From assembly GCA_030762895.1 (NCBI GenBank), contig CM061069.1, positions 26,035,404 through 26,099,403 on the forward strand: a stretch of 64,000 nucleotides of DNA, given 5' to 3'. The notes below the pieces were generated by a model. That model searched no databases, was not told the origin of the DNA, and saw nothing but the letters and a program-made list of their open reading frames with translations. Every line of letters begins with the position of its first letter. Within the stretch, counting starts at the first letter, position 1. Both the position numbers and the translations under genes were made by a program. The stretch comes from Sophora flavescens (Eukaryota > Streptophyta > Magnoliopsida > Fabales > Fabaceae). Of this stretch, positions 30,073 through 41,755 are shown in pieces.

Positions 30073-32210
30073 TTAGATGCGAATAACTAATTTCACAACA
30101 AAGACATCCAAATTCAGCAAGTTGCAACCATAACTAATTACCTGATTTCCCTTAAAATTTTGCATAAGAAAAGTAACTCTGGCTTTCATGTCATCATAGT
30201 CAACAAGTTTTACCTTTAATGAATCCATTTCAACTACTTGTGTCTTTAACCCATCAACTTCTGATTCTATCTTTTGAATTTTGGCATTAGCTGCTGCCAA
30301 GTCATTAGATCGAATAGTGGGTCCATATATTTGAGTTTTGGTCACCCCGAATCCCACACCACGAAGTCGTCCAGGATGCTCTGGTACAAAAACTTTTACA
30401 AAAGCCTCATTCTCAGTAGCAGAGTTATTAATTTCATTTTGTAATTGTTCCTACGTATAAGCAACCAGACAATGTTCACAATATGTAGCAGTAAATCCAA
30501 AGAAAACAATTTCCATCCAAACTTACTGCTTTGAGTCTTGCCTCCTTGCTAACATAGGATCCATCCTTTCTTTTTTGAGCGATAGGATACATATCACCTT
30601 TACTATAGGGTCGTTTGTCTTGCTTTTCCTAAGTTTTTGTACCATACAAGCAGTAATGTTATAATAAAATCACTTCATTTCCAAAAATTATTCAACATTA
30701 TAACAATATATACGATTATACCATTTCATCTTTCTTTCTTGGAAGTGACTTTGATCCTAATGTGTGATGAATCACTTGCTTTTGTCGATTTGCTGCATTT
30801 TTTTCCAGCTTTTTCCTGCATATTTAACAAAAATGACAATCAATAAATGATATATTGAGTTAGAAAAAAAAAAATCAGATTTATGATTATTATCAGAGAT
30901 TTTTCACTTAGTCTATATTGCAAATAGACAACCCAATGGTCGGGGGGGGGGGGGGGATTTTTGGTGGGTGCAACTGACAATTTTGGTCGAAACTAAGCTC
31001 CCAGTTATCAAAGTTATTAAACATTTTGCACCTATTGTCCTTCCATTTTTTCCCCAAGCTAGCAAGGATATACCTTTCGTGACCCGGATCATCAACAACA
31101 AATTTAGTCTTCAGGGCAAACATAAAAAAGTTATTGTTAGTAAATAATATAAACAATAAATCAAAACTCACTTAAAAAGTTATTGTATCAAACATTTGGA
31201 AACCCAAGTCACACCCAATGCCCAATTCTTAAAACAACAATTAAGAGATGAATGTTCAAAAAATTACATAGCTAAAAATTTGAAGCATATAGAAACCTGA
31301 TTAAGGAAAAATTACTACTTATTCTTAAGACAATGGGGCAGTTTGCATTCTAGTCTGTGAATTGATATTAGGAACTTAACATTAACTGAAATTTGGATTC
31401 TTCATACAGCATCAATAATCAGCAAATTGAGAAAATGTAGATGTATAATATTCTTCCCATATTAAATGTTGCTAGACTAAGAGATATCAAAATGATAACA
31501 ATAAGCTTTACTGCATTGAATCCATTGATTCTTGAAGGTTCTTCAATACAAGTACTTAGAGAAAAAATTGATACCTTTATAGATCCATCATATATAAATG
31601 TTTAGCTTGTATTGATTGAGAACTTTACGCCAAGTTTCAAATATAATGGGGAAATGGTCAAAATTGCTCGCTATCGACCCCAAAAATCCATTCAGTAAAC
31701 CACCAGAGTCTCCTACAGGTTGACATTCTGCATTCCACTCGGTCACAACTCCTTTCCCGTCACGAAGTGCAAACACATCCTTAATTCTCAGACGTGTTTG
31801 TGTAACAATGCCTTCGTCATCTAACACAAATTACACCAAACTATTGCTATCCAAAAGTATAACAAGATTAAAAAAAATTAGAGAAACTAGGAAGATGTAA
31901 ATCACATACCAATGACATCCACTATCCAACATGTACGAGGCAGTCTCTGATTTATCGATGAAGAATCCGGAGCCATTTCAGGTTCACGATGTCCAATATT
32001 TTCAGATCCAGACTGAGTTATCGATCGAGTGGTAGGGACTGTCTGTAGCCCATCTTGAGTGGATGAACCTATGTGAGCTACAGACTCACTCAAAGGTGGA
32101 CTAATAGATGCAGGTTGGGCAGTGGTCGAATATGATACATGTTGATTTGATGTTGATAGACTAGGAGGAACACGCCTTTTTTTTCCAAAGCATGCCTATA
32201 ATACCATTAA
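30073..32210 (-). pseudogene. CACTA second transposase gene (Transposase_24, Ptta/En-Spm type), multi-exon
   Basis: Exon-sized open pieces on the minus strand. Ser/Thr/Gln-rich start sequence lies at 32210-31902, 'VTQTRLRIKDVFALRDGKG' at 31827-31588, and 'ERYILASLGKKWKDNRCKM', a family signature, at about 31090. The coiled-coil C-terminus 'GFGVTKTQIYGPTIRSN' with Leu/Asp heptads is at 30357-30073. The spaces between pieces look like introns. In En/Spm this second protein binds the subterminal repeats. A poly-G run at about 30944-30956 disturbs one exon. Confidence 0.62.
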
Positions 32211-32524
32211 TGTCAATAACTTTAATTCAAAAACTATAGCATATAATTGTAAATGAAAGTGCAAGATATAGATATTCACATAATAACATCATCATATGCA
32301 TAAATACAAATATTCATATTAAACTAATACAAAAAGATAGAAAAATCTTATTACACGATATAATAAAGAAGTAAAACCTAAATTTTTTTTACTTGTAGTA
32401 ATCATAAACTCATATCATTGTTATCATCCTCAACATTTTCATTAATGGTTGAAGTTTGAGGTTCATCATCTATAGCCACTCTTGCCAATTGTATATGTGC
32501 AGTATCATCAGAGAAAAATTGTTC

Positions 32525-32809
32525 TCAGTTTTGTGACGGGCAAGCCTCATTGGATGGCATAAATTCTTCATCATCTTCACCCATTTCGTACAACTCTCTT
32601 GGTTTCAAATGAATTGGTATGCTCCAACTGTCTTCCTTCTCATCCTCCACATAATAAACCATTTGAGCTTCAGAAGCTTTAATGTAAGGCTCATCATCTT
32701 CATGTTCACCGGTATGTATTAATCTTGCAAAGTTGATCGAGGTAAAACCCAACTTATCTGTTTTCATACATCTAGGATTAGTGGTATTAGCCCAATTGCA
32801 TTTAAACAA
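32525..32809 (-). pseudogene. TNP2-like transposase, C-terminal (DUF4216-like) part, severed
   Basis: The piece begins 'MFKCNWANTTNPRCMKTDK' and continues 'SEAQMVYYVEDEKEDSWSIP', the pattern of the C-terminal DUF4216 domain of CACTA transposases. It is cut from the main body (35575-37665) by the nested CACTA, whose duplication AAT lies at its start (32808-32810). Confidence 0.78.
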
Positions 32810-32810
32810 T

Positions 32811-35569
32811 CACTACAAAAAAAAAGGTTGTTTAGCCACCGAAAATAGTGACCGAATTTTTTGGTTGCTTTTTGCGACCGAAATGGCGACCGATTATAGG
32901 ATCTACATGAAAGACTGATTAGAGTTAATACTGCGACCGAAATAGCGACCGAAATAGAGCGTAGCAGAGTTATCGTCGCTATTTCAGTCGCTAAATAAAG
33001 GAACTTAAAAGTCAGAAATTTTATGCCTTTTTAGCAACCGAAATGGCGACCGAATTAAATGCAGTGGTTAAATTTTATTTACGTTTGCGACCGATATCAA
33101 TTCAGTCGCTAAACGGCGCGTAAAAAAAATTAAAACAGCGCGTGTTAGCGACCGATTTAAAAATCCGTCGCTAAATTTATGAATTTAAATTTTCAAATGG
33201 CACCCTTTAACGACCGAATTAGCGACCGAAATGTTCGGTCGCTAAAAATTAAAATCCCTAAAAACGCAGAATCCCCTTTCTTCATGACTATAGTTCAAAC
33301 AAATGACCAATACTGAGGCAGTTGTTTGAAGACCATTCTAGTTTAACATGTCCAGTAACAAGATTGTCCCTGTGTTAATGATGTGTTTTCTATTAAATAT
33401 GGCACTTGTAATTTCTGGTCTGTTTATCTTTCCATATCTTGGCTGAATTTATGTCTTTGAAGGCTGTTCATTGTTCTGTTATATTGCCTCAGGGAATATC
33501 TCACAATAGTATGATCTATAGCCTCTGTGATACAGCTGTTTACTTGCTGTGGATAATTTCATATTGTATTGTGTATGCATTCTGATTGTATTGTATTTTG
33601 ATTCGTTTGGAATCCATGAATTTGTTGGTTCTTGTCTGAATCAGTTTCAAAAATTTCAAAAGAGGGTTTTAGGGATTTCATGTTCTTGTTCACTTCTCTG
33701 TGAACAAAAAAATATTCTTTGTTGGAGTATGAAATGATCTAAAAACATTATTGTAGCCTGTAATTCCAAGAGAGCTTTTCACTCATTTTGAATCGGATTC
33801 ATTTGGTAATTCTACTTATCTCTTTTCTGTTTGATGATGTAAATTTATATCTGAGCATGTTCATACATTTGGATTGCTATGAAGAATAGTTTATTCTCTT
33901 TAAAATAAAAATCTTTCAATAACAATGAATCAATGTAATTAGAATAATTTGATATGTTTTTGTTGATAACTTGTTTGGAAATGATTATGGAATCATATTT
34001 GTATATATTTACATTGTAAGCACTGGAATGAATTCATACAGTGTTATTAGTTCGTAAATGGCATGACTTTGTTGTTGTTAATAAGATCATTATTCATTTA
34101 CTAATTTAAAGTCCATGAGCTTAAGAAAGTCTCTTCTTGAAGCCAGCAAAAGCGAGTCTCTTAGATAATGAAGGATTAAGTATAGGGTTAGATAAAATGA
34201 AGGGCTAGGCACAGTTTGCCAGGCACATGCATGACGTGCCGTCATCATTCAAACATTATTCACATTAGAAAGCAGCTATGTACACAATATTATGAAAGCA
34301 ACTCTGGTTTTTTATTCATTTGTTTCACTAGGAAATGGAGCTTTCTAGAAATAGTTGTTGATGACCATCCTTACTAGGTTATCTAGGCACTTCCGGTAGG
34401 AAAAGTCCTCTCTATGACCATCCTTCAAAACGACGTAAAAGCATCTGCTTTCCTGAAAACTACTATGTTTGCTAATCTGTAAAGTTGTATGTGAAGTTGC
34501 ATTTCTTTGTTCTATTTTAACATGCTAGTATGCTACATGGATCTTTCCATCTTTTGTTATTATCACTTGATGAAGTTTAGACACATGACTTGTTTTCCTT
34601 AACGTTTTATCAGAAAATGGATCCGACTAAATGTTTTGAGACAGCCATCCATTTAGACCAGGTACAGTATCTCATCAACTTAAGAATAACGATCGGATTC
34701 ACGTAATGATGGTTAAGGCATAAACTAATCATTACTAAATTGTTCTTGTGTATTTGCAGGATTTGATTTCAATCCCGCGATCATTTTATCGTCGTTGGGG
34801 ACAACAAATATCGCGTGTTGTGACTATTGAAGACAAAAGCGGAAATTTGTTCAATGGGAATATAGTAATCCATGAGGATCGCCCATATTTTGCATCAGAT
34901 ACAAATGGTATCAGGGAGTTGTATTTGTTGTCCACTGGTGCATTGACAAAGTTTAAGTACCTTGGGGGTTCTCGCTTCTACATGTTCATCCCTTTGGAAG
35001 ATTGATGAGTTTTGATATTTTGATTAGTACTTATTGACTGTGGTGTGTTTTTATGTTTTGATCGTTAATTAGTACATTATTAAACTTTTTTTTATAAACA
35101 ATTATTAAACTTGCGTTAATTAATGTATATGTTTTCTTGATCATATTGACTATGATGTTTTGGATCGTTAGTACATCATATTTACGTTTTCTATTTATTC
35201 AAAAAAAATTATTGCTGTATTTTGTTTATATCAGAAATTAAAAATCAATGGGGTAATAGTTGAAAAACAAAATTTGGTCGGTAGGATTAAGTTACAGGAA
35301 AATTTTTATTAAAAAAATTCAAAATTTGCGACCGAAATAACGATCGAATATCGGTCACCAAATTAGGTTAACTGAGCATGCGACCAACTATACGGCGATC
35401 GAAATATCGGTGGCAAATTAGCGACCGAAATACAAGTTCGGTCGCTAAACATTTAGCCACCAGGGTTTCTACTACCCCCTTAATTCGGTCGCTAAACAAT
35501 ATAGCAACCGAATTATCATGTTTAGCGACCGAAATCTTCGGTCGCTAAATAGGTTTTTTTTTTGTAGTG
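32811..35569 (+). mobile_element. Non-autonomous CACTA carrying a B3-like gene
   Basis: A 2759-bp element with CACTACAAAAAAAAAGG at the left and the inverted TTTTTTGTAGTG at the right, duplication AAT (32808-32810 and 35570-35572). Its subterminal repeats, 'tttagcgaccgaaat' and 'atttcggtcgctaaa' (32830-33245 and 35270-35550), match those of the 8.6-kb element at 53228-61873, which is the probable source of transposase. There is no transposase inside. The interior (33250-35260) is not repeat-like and carries a small spliced gene. Confidence 0.9.
34617..35005 (+). CDS. Small B3-domain-like gene inside a CACTA, two exons
   Basis: Exon 1 is 34617-34661 (15 codons, 'MDPTKCFETAIHLDQ'). The intron is 34662-34759 (GTACAG to TTTGCAG, 98 bp). 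Exon 2 is 34760-35005, ending TGA. The product would be about 96 residues. Exon 2 starts 'DLISIPRSFYRRWGQQI', then 'VVTIEDKSGNLFNG' and ends 'FKYLGGSRFYMFIPLED'. Order and spacing fit the B3 DNA-binding fold: an 'IP..F...G' start, 'vtl.d..G..w', and 'F.Y.G...F.v.If' at the end. B3 proteins are plant transcription factors. The splice sites keep the frame and no stop interrupts it, unlike the surrounding genes. The source is probably a host gene picked up by the transposon. The family call rests on pattern only. Confidence 0.6.
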
Positions 35570-36627
35570 AATGCCATTGTGAAGCCAATTGCAATGTAGT
35601 AAAGTTCAATGATGTCTATCAATTTTCCATAACAAGGCACCCCTCCAAACCTCATCTGGGCATCACAATTGCTTGAGTAACTTATTGTTCCAAATGTTCC
35701 AAATAAAGGATAATTTCCATTTTCATCAGGCCAAAGGTCTGGTTTAAAGCCCACATCTTTAAGATCTCTTCGAGCATTGATATGATCTTTGGTCTTTGCA
35801 CTATCATTAAGCAAAGTGTAGATGACATTGTCAACCACATTCTTCTCAATATGCATCACATCAAGATTGTGACGCAAAGAATTATGCTTCCAATATGGAA
35901 GTTCAAAGAATATGCTTTTCTTCTTCCATTGTTGGGTGCTACTTTGTGGAACATACCCACCATGTGTTCTTTTTCCCTTTCTGTCTATCTTTGGTCTTTG
36001 ACCAAATGTGACATTTATATCCCGGACTTGTTCAAAAATTTCAATACCAGATAATGTTTTTGGTGGTTCACGTAAATCTTGCTCTCCATTAAAACGAACC
36101 ATGTTCAATCTAAATCTATGCCTTTGATCAAGAAAACGATGATGACCCATAAAACATGATTTCTTACTATGAGGAAGACGACAAGGAATAGAGTCAAAGT
36201 TGCAAGATGGACAAGCAAGTCCTATGTATGTGTTCCACCCAGAGAGGGTTCCTAGACCAGGAAAATCACTAATTGTCCACATCAAAGCTGCATGTAATTT
36301 GAACATCTCTCGACTGAAAGAATCATAGGCATCCACACCCTCATTCCATAATTCCTTCAACTCTTTGATTAAAGGTTGTAAGTAGACATCTATATCATTT
36401 TCTGGCATTCTTTTGCCAGGAATTATCATTGAAACGATAAAAGATGTCTGCTTCATACACACCCACGGAAGAGTATTGTATAGGATGAGAATAATCGCCG
36501 AGACATCAGAATTTGCATTCATAACACCAAAGGGATTAAAACCATCACTAGCCAATGCAAGACGCACATTTCGCGGATCTCGATGCAAACGAAGTGTGTG
36601 TTGAATCAAACTTCTTCCAAGCTTCAA
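35545..36627 (-). CDS. TNP2-like transposase, central (Transposase_21) domain
   Basis: A 360-residue open stretch. It has the Transposase_21 signatures 'NVRLALASDGFNPFGVMN', 'HAALMWTISDFPGLGTLSGW', 'ACPSCNFDS' and 'ELPYWKHNSLRHNLDVMHIEKNV', in family order. The last dozen residues come from the terminal repeat of the nested CACTA. A stop and frame change at 36630-36680 separate it from the N-terminal part. It would cut and join the CACTA ends. Confidence 0.88.
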   Translation of the reverse strand: MKLGRSLIQHTLRLHRDPRNVRLALASDGFNPFGVMNANSDVSAIILILYNTLPWVCMKQTSFIVSMIIPGKRMPENDIDVYLQPLIKELKELWNEGVDAYDSFSREMFKLHAALMWTISDFPGLGTLSGWNTYIGLACPSCNFDSIPCRLPHSKKSCFMGHHRFLDQRHRFRLNMVRFNGEQDLREPPKTLSGIEIFEQVRDINVTFGQRPKIDRKGKRTHGGYVPQSSTQQWKKKSIFFELPYWKHNSLRHNLDVMHIEKNVVDNVIYTLLNDSAKTKDHINARRDLKDVGFKPDLWPDENGNYPLFGTFGTISYSSNCDAQMRFGGVPCYGKLIDIIELYYIAIGFTMAFTTKKKPI

Positions 36628-36679
36628 TCTCTAGGATGCCTCATTATTCCATCATTTTTACTATCCACAAGATGCCACC

Positions 36680-37665
36680 TCATATCCTCAAATAGTTTTT
36701 GAAGACAAAAACAATCTCTGTGAATCGAGGTTTTAGTGGAAAGTAACGAAGAACTTTTTCTCGGTACCTTACTCCCATTATTGCCATCATTAGACACTTG
36801 ATCTTACCAACTTTTGTTCTTGATTTCCATTTAGACATGTTACAAACTTTGCATGTTTCCCTTTCTTCATCCTCTCGATTACCCCAATACAACATACAAT
36901 TATTAGGGTATGCAAGTATCTTTTCATAGTTCAAACCAAGCTTGTTGATAATTTTTTTTGCCTCGTAGAATGAACTCGGAATCTTTGCATGTTCAAATGC
37001 ATCATGCAATAATTCTAATATCATTGTCATTGCTTTATCGCTCATCCTACACAAACATTTGATATGATACAACTTCACCAGAAAAGATAGTCTAGAATAT
37101 TTTGTGCACCCATCAAACAAGGGTTGTTCTTCATCTCTTGCTAATTCATAAAAATCTTCATCTCTGTGCCCTTCTTGAGTTACATTCGGTGTCACTCCAT
37201 CCCCGCCAACCTCTATATTTGATGCAACAGGTACTTCGTTTGCATGGTGTCTATCAACTCCAAAAGCATCGTTGATCATGTTCTGAATAGGATCTTCAAC
37301 AACCATGTTGTCTTGAACTACATTTGGAGCATTACTAGTTGAGACATTACTAGTTTCTCCTATCCTGATCTCCCCATGATAGTACCAAAAAGTATATCAT
37401 TCTGGGAATGGTGTACATATTAGGTGATCATACATCACATCCCTACTTTGTCGTTTCTTAAAACCACACCGTTTACAAGGGCATATTGATGTGTCATTAA
37501 CTGAATGATGTTCAAAAGCAAAATCAATAAATCCCCTAACCGTTTACAAGGGCATATTGATGTGTCATTAACTGAACGATGTTCAAAAGCAAAATCAATA
37601 AATCCCCTAGCCCCTTGCTCATACTCAACAGAGTTTCGCGGCTTTGTAATCCATGATTTACCCAT
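36680..37665 (-). pseudogene. TNP2-like transposase, N-terminal part
   Basis: It starts at the ATG at 37665 ('MGKSWITKPRNSVEYEQG') with the transposase-associated domain ('FIDFAFEH...CPCK'). It continues at 37306-36680 with 'FYEAKKIINKLGLNYEKI', 'CMLYWGNREDEERETCKVC' and 'KVLRYFPLKPRFTEI', all typical of this family before Transposase_21. A 71-bp direct duplication at 37470-37611 repeats part of the first domain and disrupts it. Confidence 0.78.
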
Positions 37666-37689
37666 TACTTGTGAACTTTCCTTCTAAAT

Positions 37690-40600
37690 TTAAACAAAGT
37701 AATAAAAAATTAGTAAGTTAGTAACATTAATAACATATTAACCTCAAAAGTGAAGGATGTAATGGAAAACTCCAAAGATAGGAAGAACCTTTTGTACAGC
37801 AATTAAACTATTTCCTTTTTTTGAAAACTTTATTTAACTAAATCATTGTAGTCAATTAAACTATCTTCTGTTAGGTTTGGGAGTAGAAAGCCTTTACCAT
37901 CACAGTGGTGAGGTCTAAAGTGTAACGAACTATCAAGGGAGGCTGGCATTCCTTCTTTGAGTTTGTGTGCATCAGTGGATTTATTGCTGGAAACCTAAAC
38001 TTTTGTGATGCCTTGACCATGGCAAGAGGTGTTTTGAAGATCATATATATAGTCATGCAGGCAAAGGTTCTTAAATCAGTTTTTCAAAAGCTTTTCACAT
38101 TATAGTTAATGAATTGCATTAAATTACGGATACGGGGAAGAAAGATAAAGTGACAATTTGTAAACACCACTGGAAACAGTGATTCATACCCATCATTTGT
38201 TAGAACTATTTTTATTTGGTTTCTTATTAAGTTCAATTTTTTAGTTACATAATGTGAACAATTTTATTGATACATCTCAATGCCAACTTCTGAATGTCTA
38301 AGCCAATCAATGTCCTAATCTCTGAATAATTAAAGTAGGAATACATATTACATACCTTTAAGCGTGCGACCAGAAATCAGAATTTAGAATCAACCACTAT
38401 CGATCAAAAAACCTAGCAACTAACTGAGCAAAGCAACGAACAAAAAGAAGAAGCAAATATAACAGAGTATTAGTGATTTCCATTAAATTGATCATTATAA
38501 CAGAACAACAAAGCTTTAAAATCAAAAGTACTGAAATAATATAGAGAGTATATTGAAAGTAAAGGTCATTGGTGAAGCCTCTAGCATGTAGTGTGCAACT
38601 TCTACTCGAACTAGCGTGCTATTATGGATGCATTTTGAGCACCTGATAAGAATGGCCTTATAGTATTGGATATAGTATCATGCCCTGACACATGATTGCA
38701 TAATTATATCCCATCAATCAATTTTATTCTTTTATAACATAAGTCTCATCTCCTTCACCTTAGAGTATGACATAACCTTTATCATTGGGGTTCTTATTGT
38801 AACCACTCCCTCTACCAAGATCAACCACCACTAGAATTGTTAAATGTTAACTTTCCCCTGACTATAACCATCGAGCCCCTTTTCAGTTTTATACCTGGAA
38901 TGCATGAGAATGTTGCATGATAAAGAGGTTGAATATGTAAGCAGGGATGTTTAAGCATGTGAAGCCTATCTTAAAGAGAAATTGAAGGTGCTCATTAGAT
39001 TTACTAACTCTAATTTGGGTTTAATTTCTTGTTTCACTATAAATCAAACCACATAGATGGTAATAGCTATAGAGAGAAATCAACTCATAACTGCTGCCAA
39101 CTATTGTTCGAATCTATGGCTGATACTTGGTTACATATTGTTGAGTAAAGCAGGCCAGAGAGATGCATACCATAGTGGTTCATTGTGATATTTAGTATTT
39201 GAACATTCCTTAAATATAAATGCATATATAAGCACACTTGCCATTGGCTATCCCTGGCCAAGCAAACCGGAGCAAGCAATTTACTTGCATGTAGGAAAAC
39301 TACCTTACCATAAAAATATAATGCAAGTTATACTATAAATTACATTAAAATCCAACTTCACAAGTCCTCTGTACATTATCATTTGGTATAAGGGCATGAA
39401 GATAAAATCAACTACGAAATTCTAGGGAAAACAACAGTATAACTATTTCAGTAACAAAATTCTTTGTCTATCCTGTTAAATACTTAGGCTGGCAGAAAAG
39501 AGAACAGTGAAGGAATTCTCCACTTTAAGTTACAATGGTGCTGATTAGTTGGTAGACCATCATCAAGAAATATGACAGAGGATAGGACGTAGTGCAACTT
39601 TGAAAACTAGAAGGAAATTAGAAGTGATGGACACACTAAAGGAAATTTTCTGTTTAGGCTCGAACACTCACAAGCTTTTGAGAGTGAGAAACACCATGCC
39701 ACAACTAGCTTCACTATAATTGAGGTTACAATGAATTGCTTAAAAGGTGGAAACCCCAACAAAATGGAGAGGCTTAAACCAAGTTAGAGTACAACTTCCA
39801 AGTATACATAAAGGTGAACTCAAGATGCATTAATTTTGCTATTGTTCTGAGATTGGGAATTCAGAAGTCAATGCAACCTTACAAGACAAGACATTGGCAG
39901 AAATATTGAAAACTTGGTACCATAAGAATGCTAGCAACACAAAAAAGAGTGTTGCTAGCAATTCTCCTTGTTACTATAGCAATTATCCCTTTACTATCAG
40001 TTTGGTCTTTGAGATAACATTAATATATCTTACTGTTTGTCTTAACATATAAGTAATAGACTCTGCAACTATAAGTTTACAACCATACAGTGAATAAGGT
40101 AAAGTTAAAATGGAGATTTTACTAAAGCAGATCAATGTGAAGAAACATCAGACCTGGCCCCAAGGTGCTTCCAGTCAAGCCTTCCATCTTAGATCTGAAT
40201 GCTAATCTATTACTGCTAGTGTTTTTGCAGGATAGTTCAGTTTATTCTTCTCATTTTTATGAGTTAATACTAAACCAAATCTTACTACAGTGAGGACATC
40301 AAAGGCAAAAATCAAAGGCAAACTCAAATACTGCACATCAAAGCTTGGTTTCAACCTTCTTATACATTGTACTAGAGTAACTACTAACTAGACCGCGTTT
40401 GATCATTCATAATGACTATATTATGTATGTATCAATATCTATTTCCATATTACTGCCACAAACAACAACAACCACTGGTGTACAGATTTTCTAACTTTCC
40501 TTTCCTCCAAACTGATTCTAAGACCTTAAAATTTTAAAATACTGGTTCCTGAATGATCGATAGAGAAAAGCGGACTAGGATAATGGAAATTAGAAGAACC

Positions 40601-41500
40601 GTATGTCGCCGTCATTCGCAAAAAGGAAATCACGAGTATCAGTGTATCACGCAAGTTTGTGCCTGAATCTAGGAAAAAGTTTGTAGCTTTCAGATGAGAA
40701 TTAAATGCCTCAAATAAATATCATACAATGGGAATTTGTTCCACTAAACCTTGGATCAAGTAACGCCCAAAATCAGTTAACCCAAAAGGCCTAGAAATGA
40801 ACTTTCTCTATAATAAAAGTAGTAAGACGTGTCTGTCACATTCATTTGTGTGGGGTGGGGGAATCTGGCTGGCAGACTATCCTTGTTCCAGGAAGGATTA
40901 TGTGATCTCTCCTCATAGGTTACTTAGTAGTTAAACTGTTAATTAATTACTTCTTCCACCAGTGGGTTACTCAAGGTCATATTTAAGGTTTCTAACTTAA
41001 TAATTTTGCAAGGAAATATGATAAGAATATTCAACATCTTAATAAAGAGAAGAGAAAGAACGGCATTAGCAATTTAAATTAGTTGATATGCATGAAAATC
41101 CTTCACCGTGAACGAACAAAATGAACACAAAAAGGCAGAACACAAAATGAACGAACAAAAAACAAAACAATCTATACAGAATTTAAAAAAAAAAAAATTA
41201 AAGGTCAGAGAGTATGAAACACGAACCTCATGAACAAAACTCATCCATCGCCAGATTCTTGAAATCCAAGTACCTTCAAGTGGTTTGAACCTTCGATTGA
41301 AATTGAAATCACTCTGTCAGTTCAATCTAGGAAGGGGAGTTCAGTGGAAACAGAAATTTCAGTAGTCAACACTCAGAAATTACAATTAAAATGAGAAGAA
41401 GAAAACTAGGAACCACCTGGATTGAAGAGTTGAATGCGCCGAGAAGCTATGAGGCGACGAGCTATGCGACAGCAAGAGGCTAGGGTTGAGAAATTGTTAA
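37690..41500. other. 5' non-coding part of the 12.4-kb CACTA
   Basis: These 3.8 kb upstream of the transposase start show no recognised coding domain on either strand. They may contain leader exons and introns; 41210-41480 is richer in GC and resembles a 5' UTR. Confidence 0.4.
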
Positions 41501-41559
41501 CTGAGAAATTAGTGGGAGTTAATTGTGAAACCCGCGGAAACAAAAAATTAGATTAAAGT

Positions 41560-41730
41560 TGTGGCGGTTTAGCACAAACCGCTGCGAATTTAACAATAAT
41601 TGTGGCGGATTAAGTCAAGATTGCCGCTAAAACGAAAGTGATTGAGACATTTAAGAAAACCGTCATGTTATTAGATGTCAGATTTTTAACCGGTGGCGAT
41701 TTAGGCAACCGCCGCAATAATTTTGCCACT
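41560..41730. repeat. Right subterminal repeats of the 12.4-kb CACTA
   Basis: Units such as 'gtggcggtttagc' and 'accgccgcaataa' match the left array. Confidence 0.7.
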
Positions 41731-41755
41731 GTTCACTCGTTTTCATGTAGTGGTT

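Larger units (their letters stand above)
29378..41752 (-). mobile_element. Autonomous-type CACTA element, 12.4 kb, itself interrupted
   Basis: It begins CACTACAAAAAATATGG and ends CATGTAGTG (inverted), with the duplication GTT at 29375-29377 and 41753-41755. Subterminal repeats are of the 'gcggcggttt'/'aaccgccgc' type (29400-29690 and 41560-41730). Two minus-strand transposase genes are present: a TNP2-like gene (32525-37665) and a Ptta/En-Spm (Transposase_24) gene (30073-32210). The 5' region, 37690-41500, has no recognised coding sequence. A CACTA of another family (32811-35569) splits the TNP2-like gene. Confidence 0.9.
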
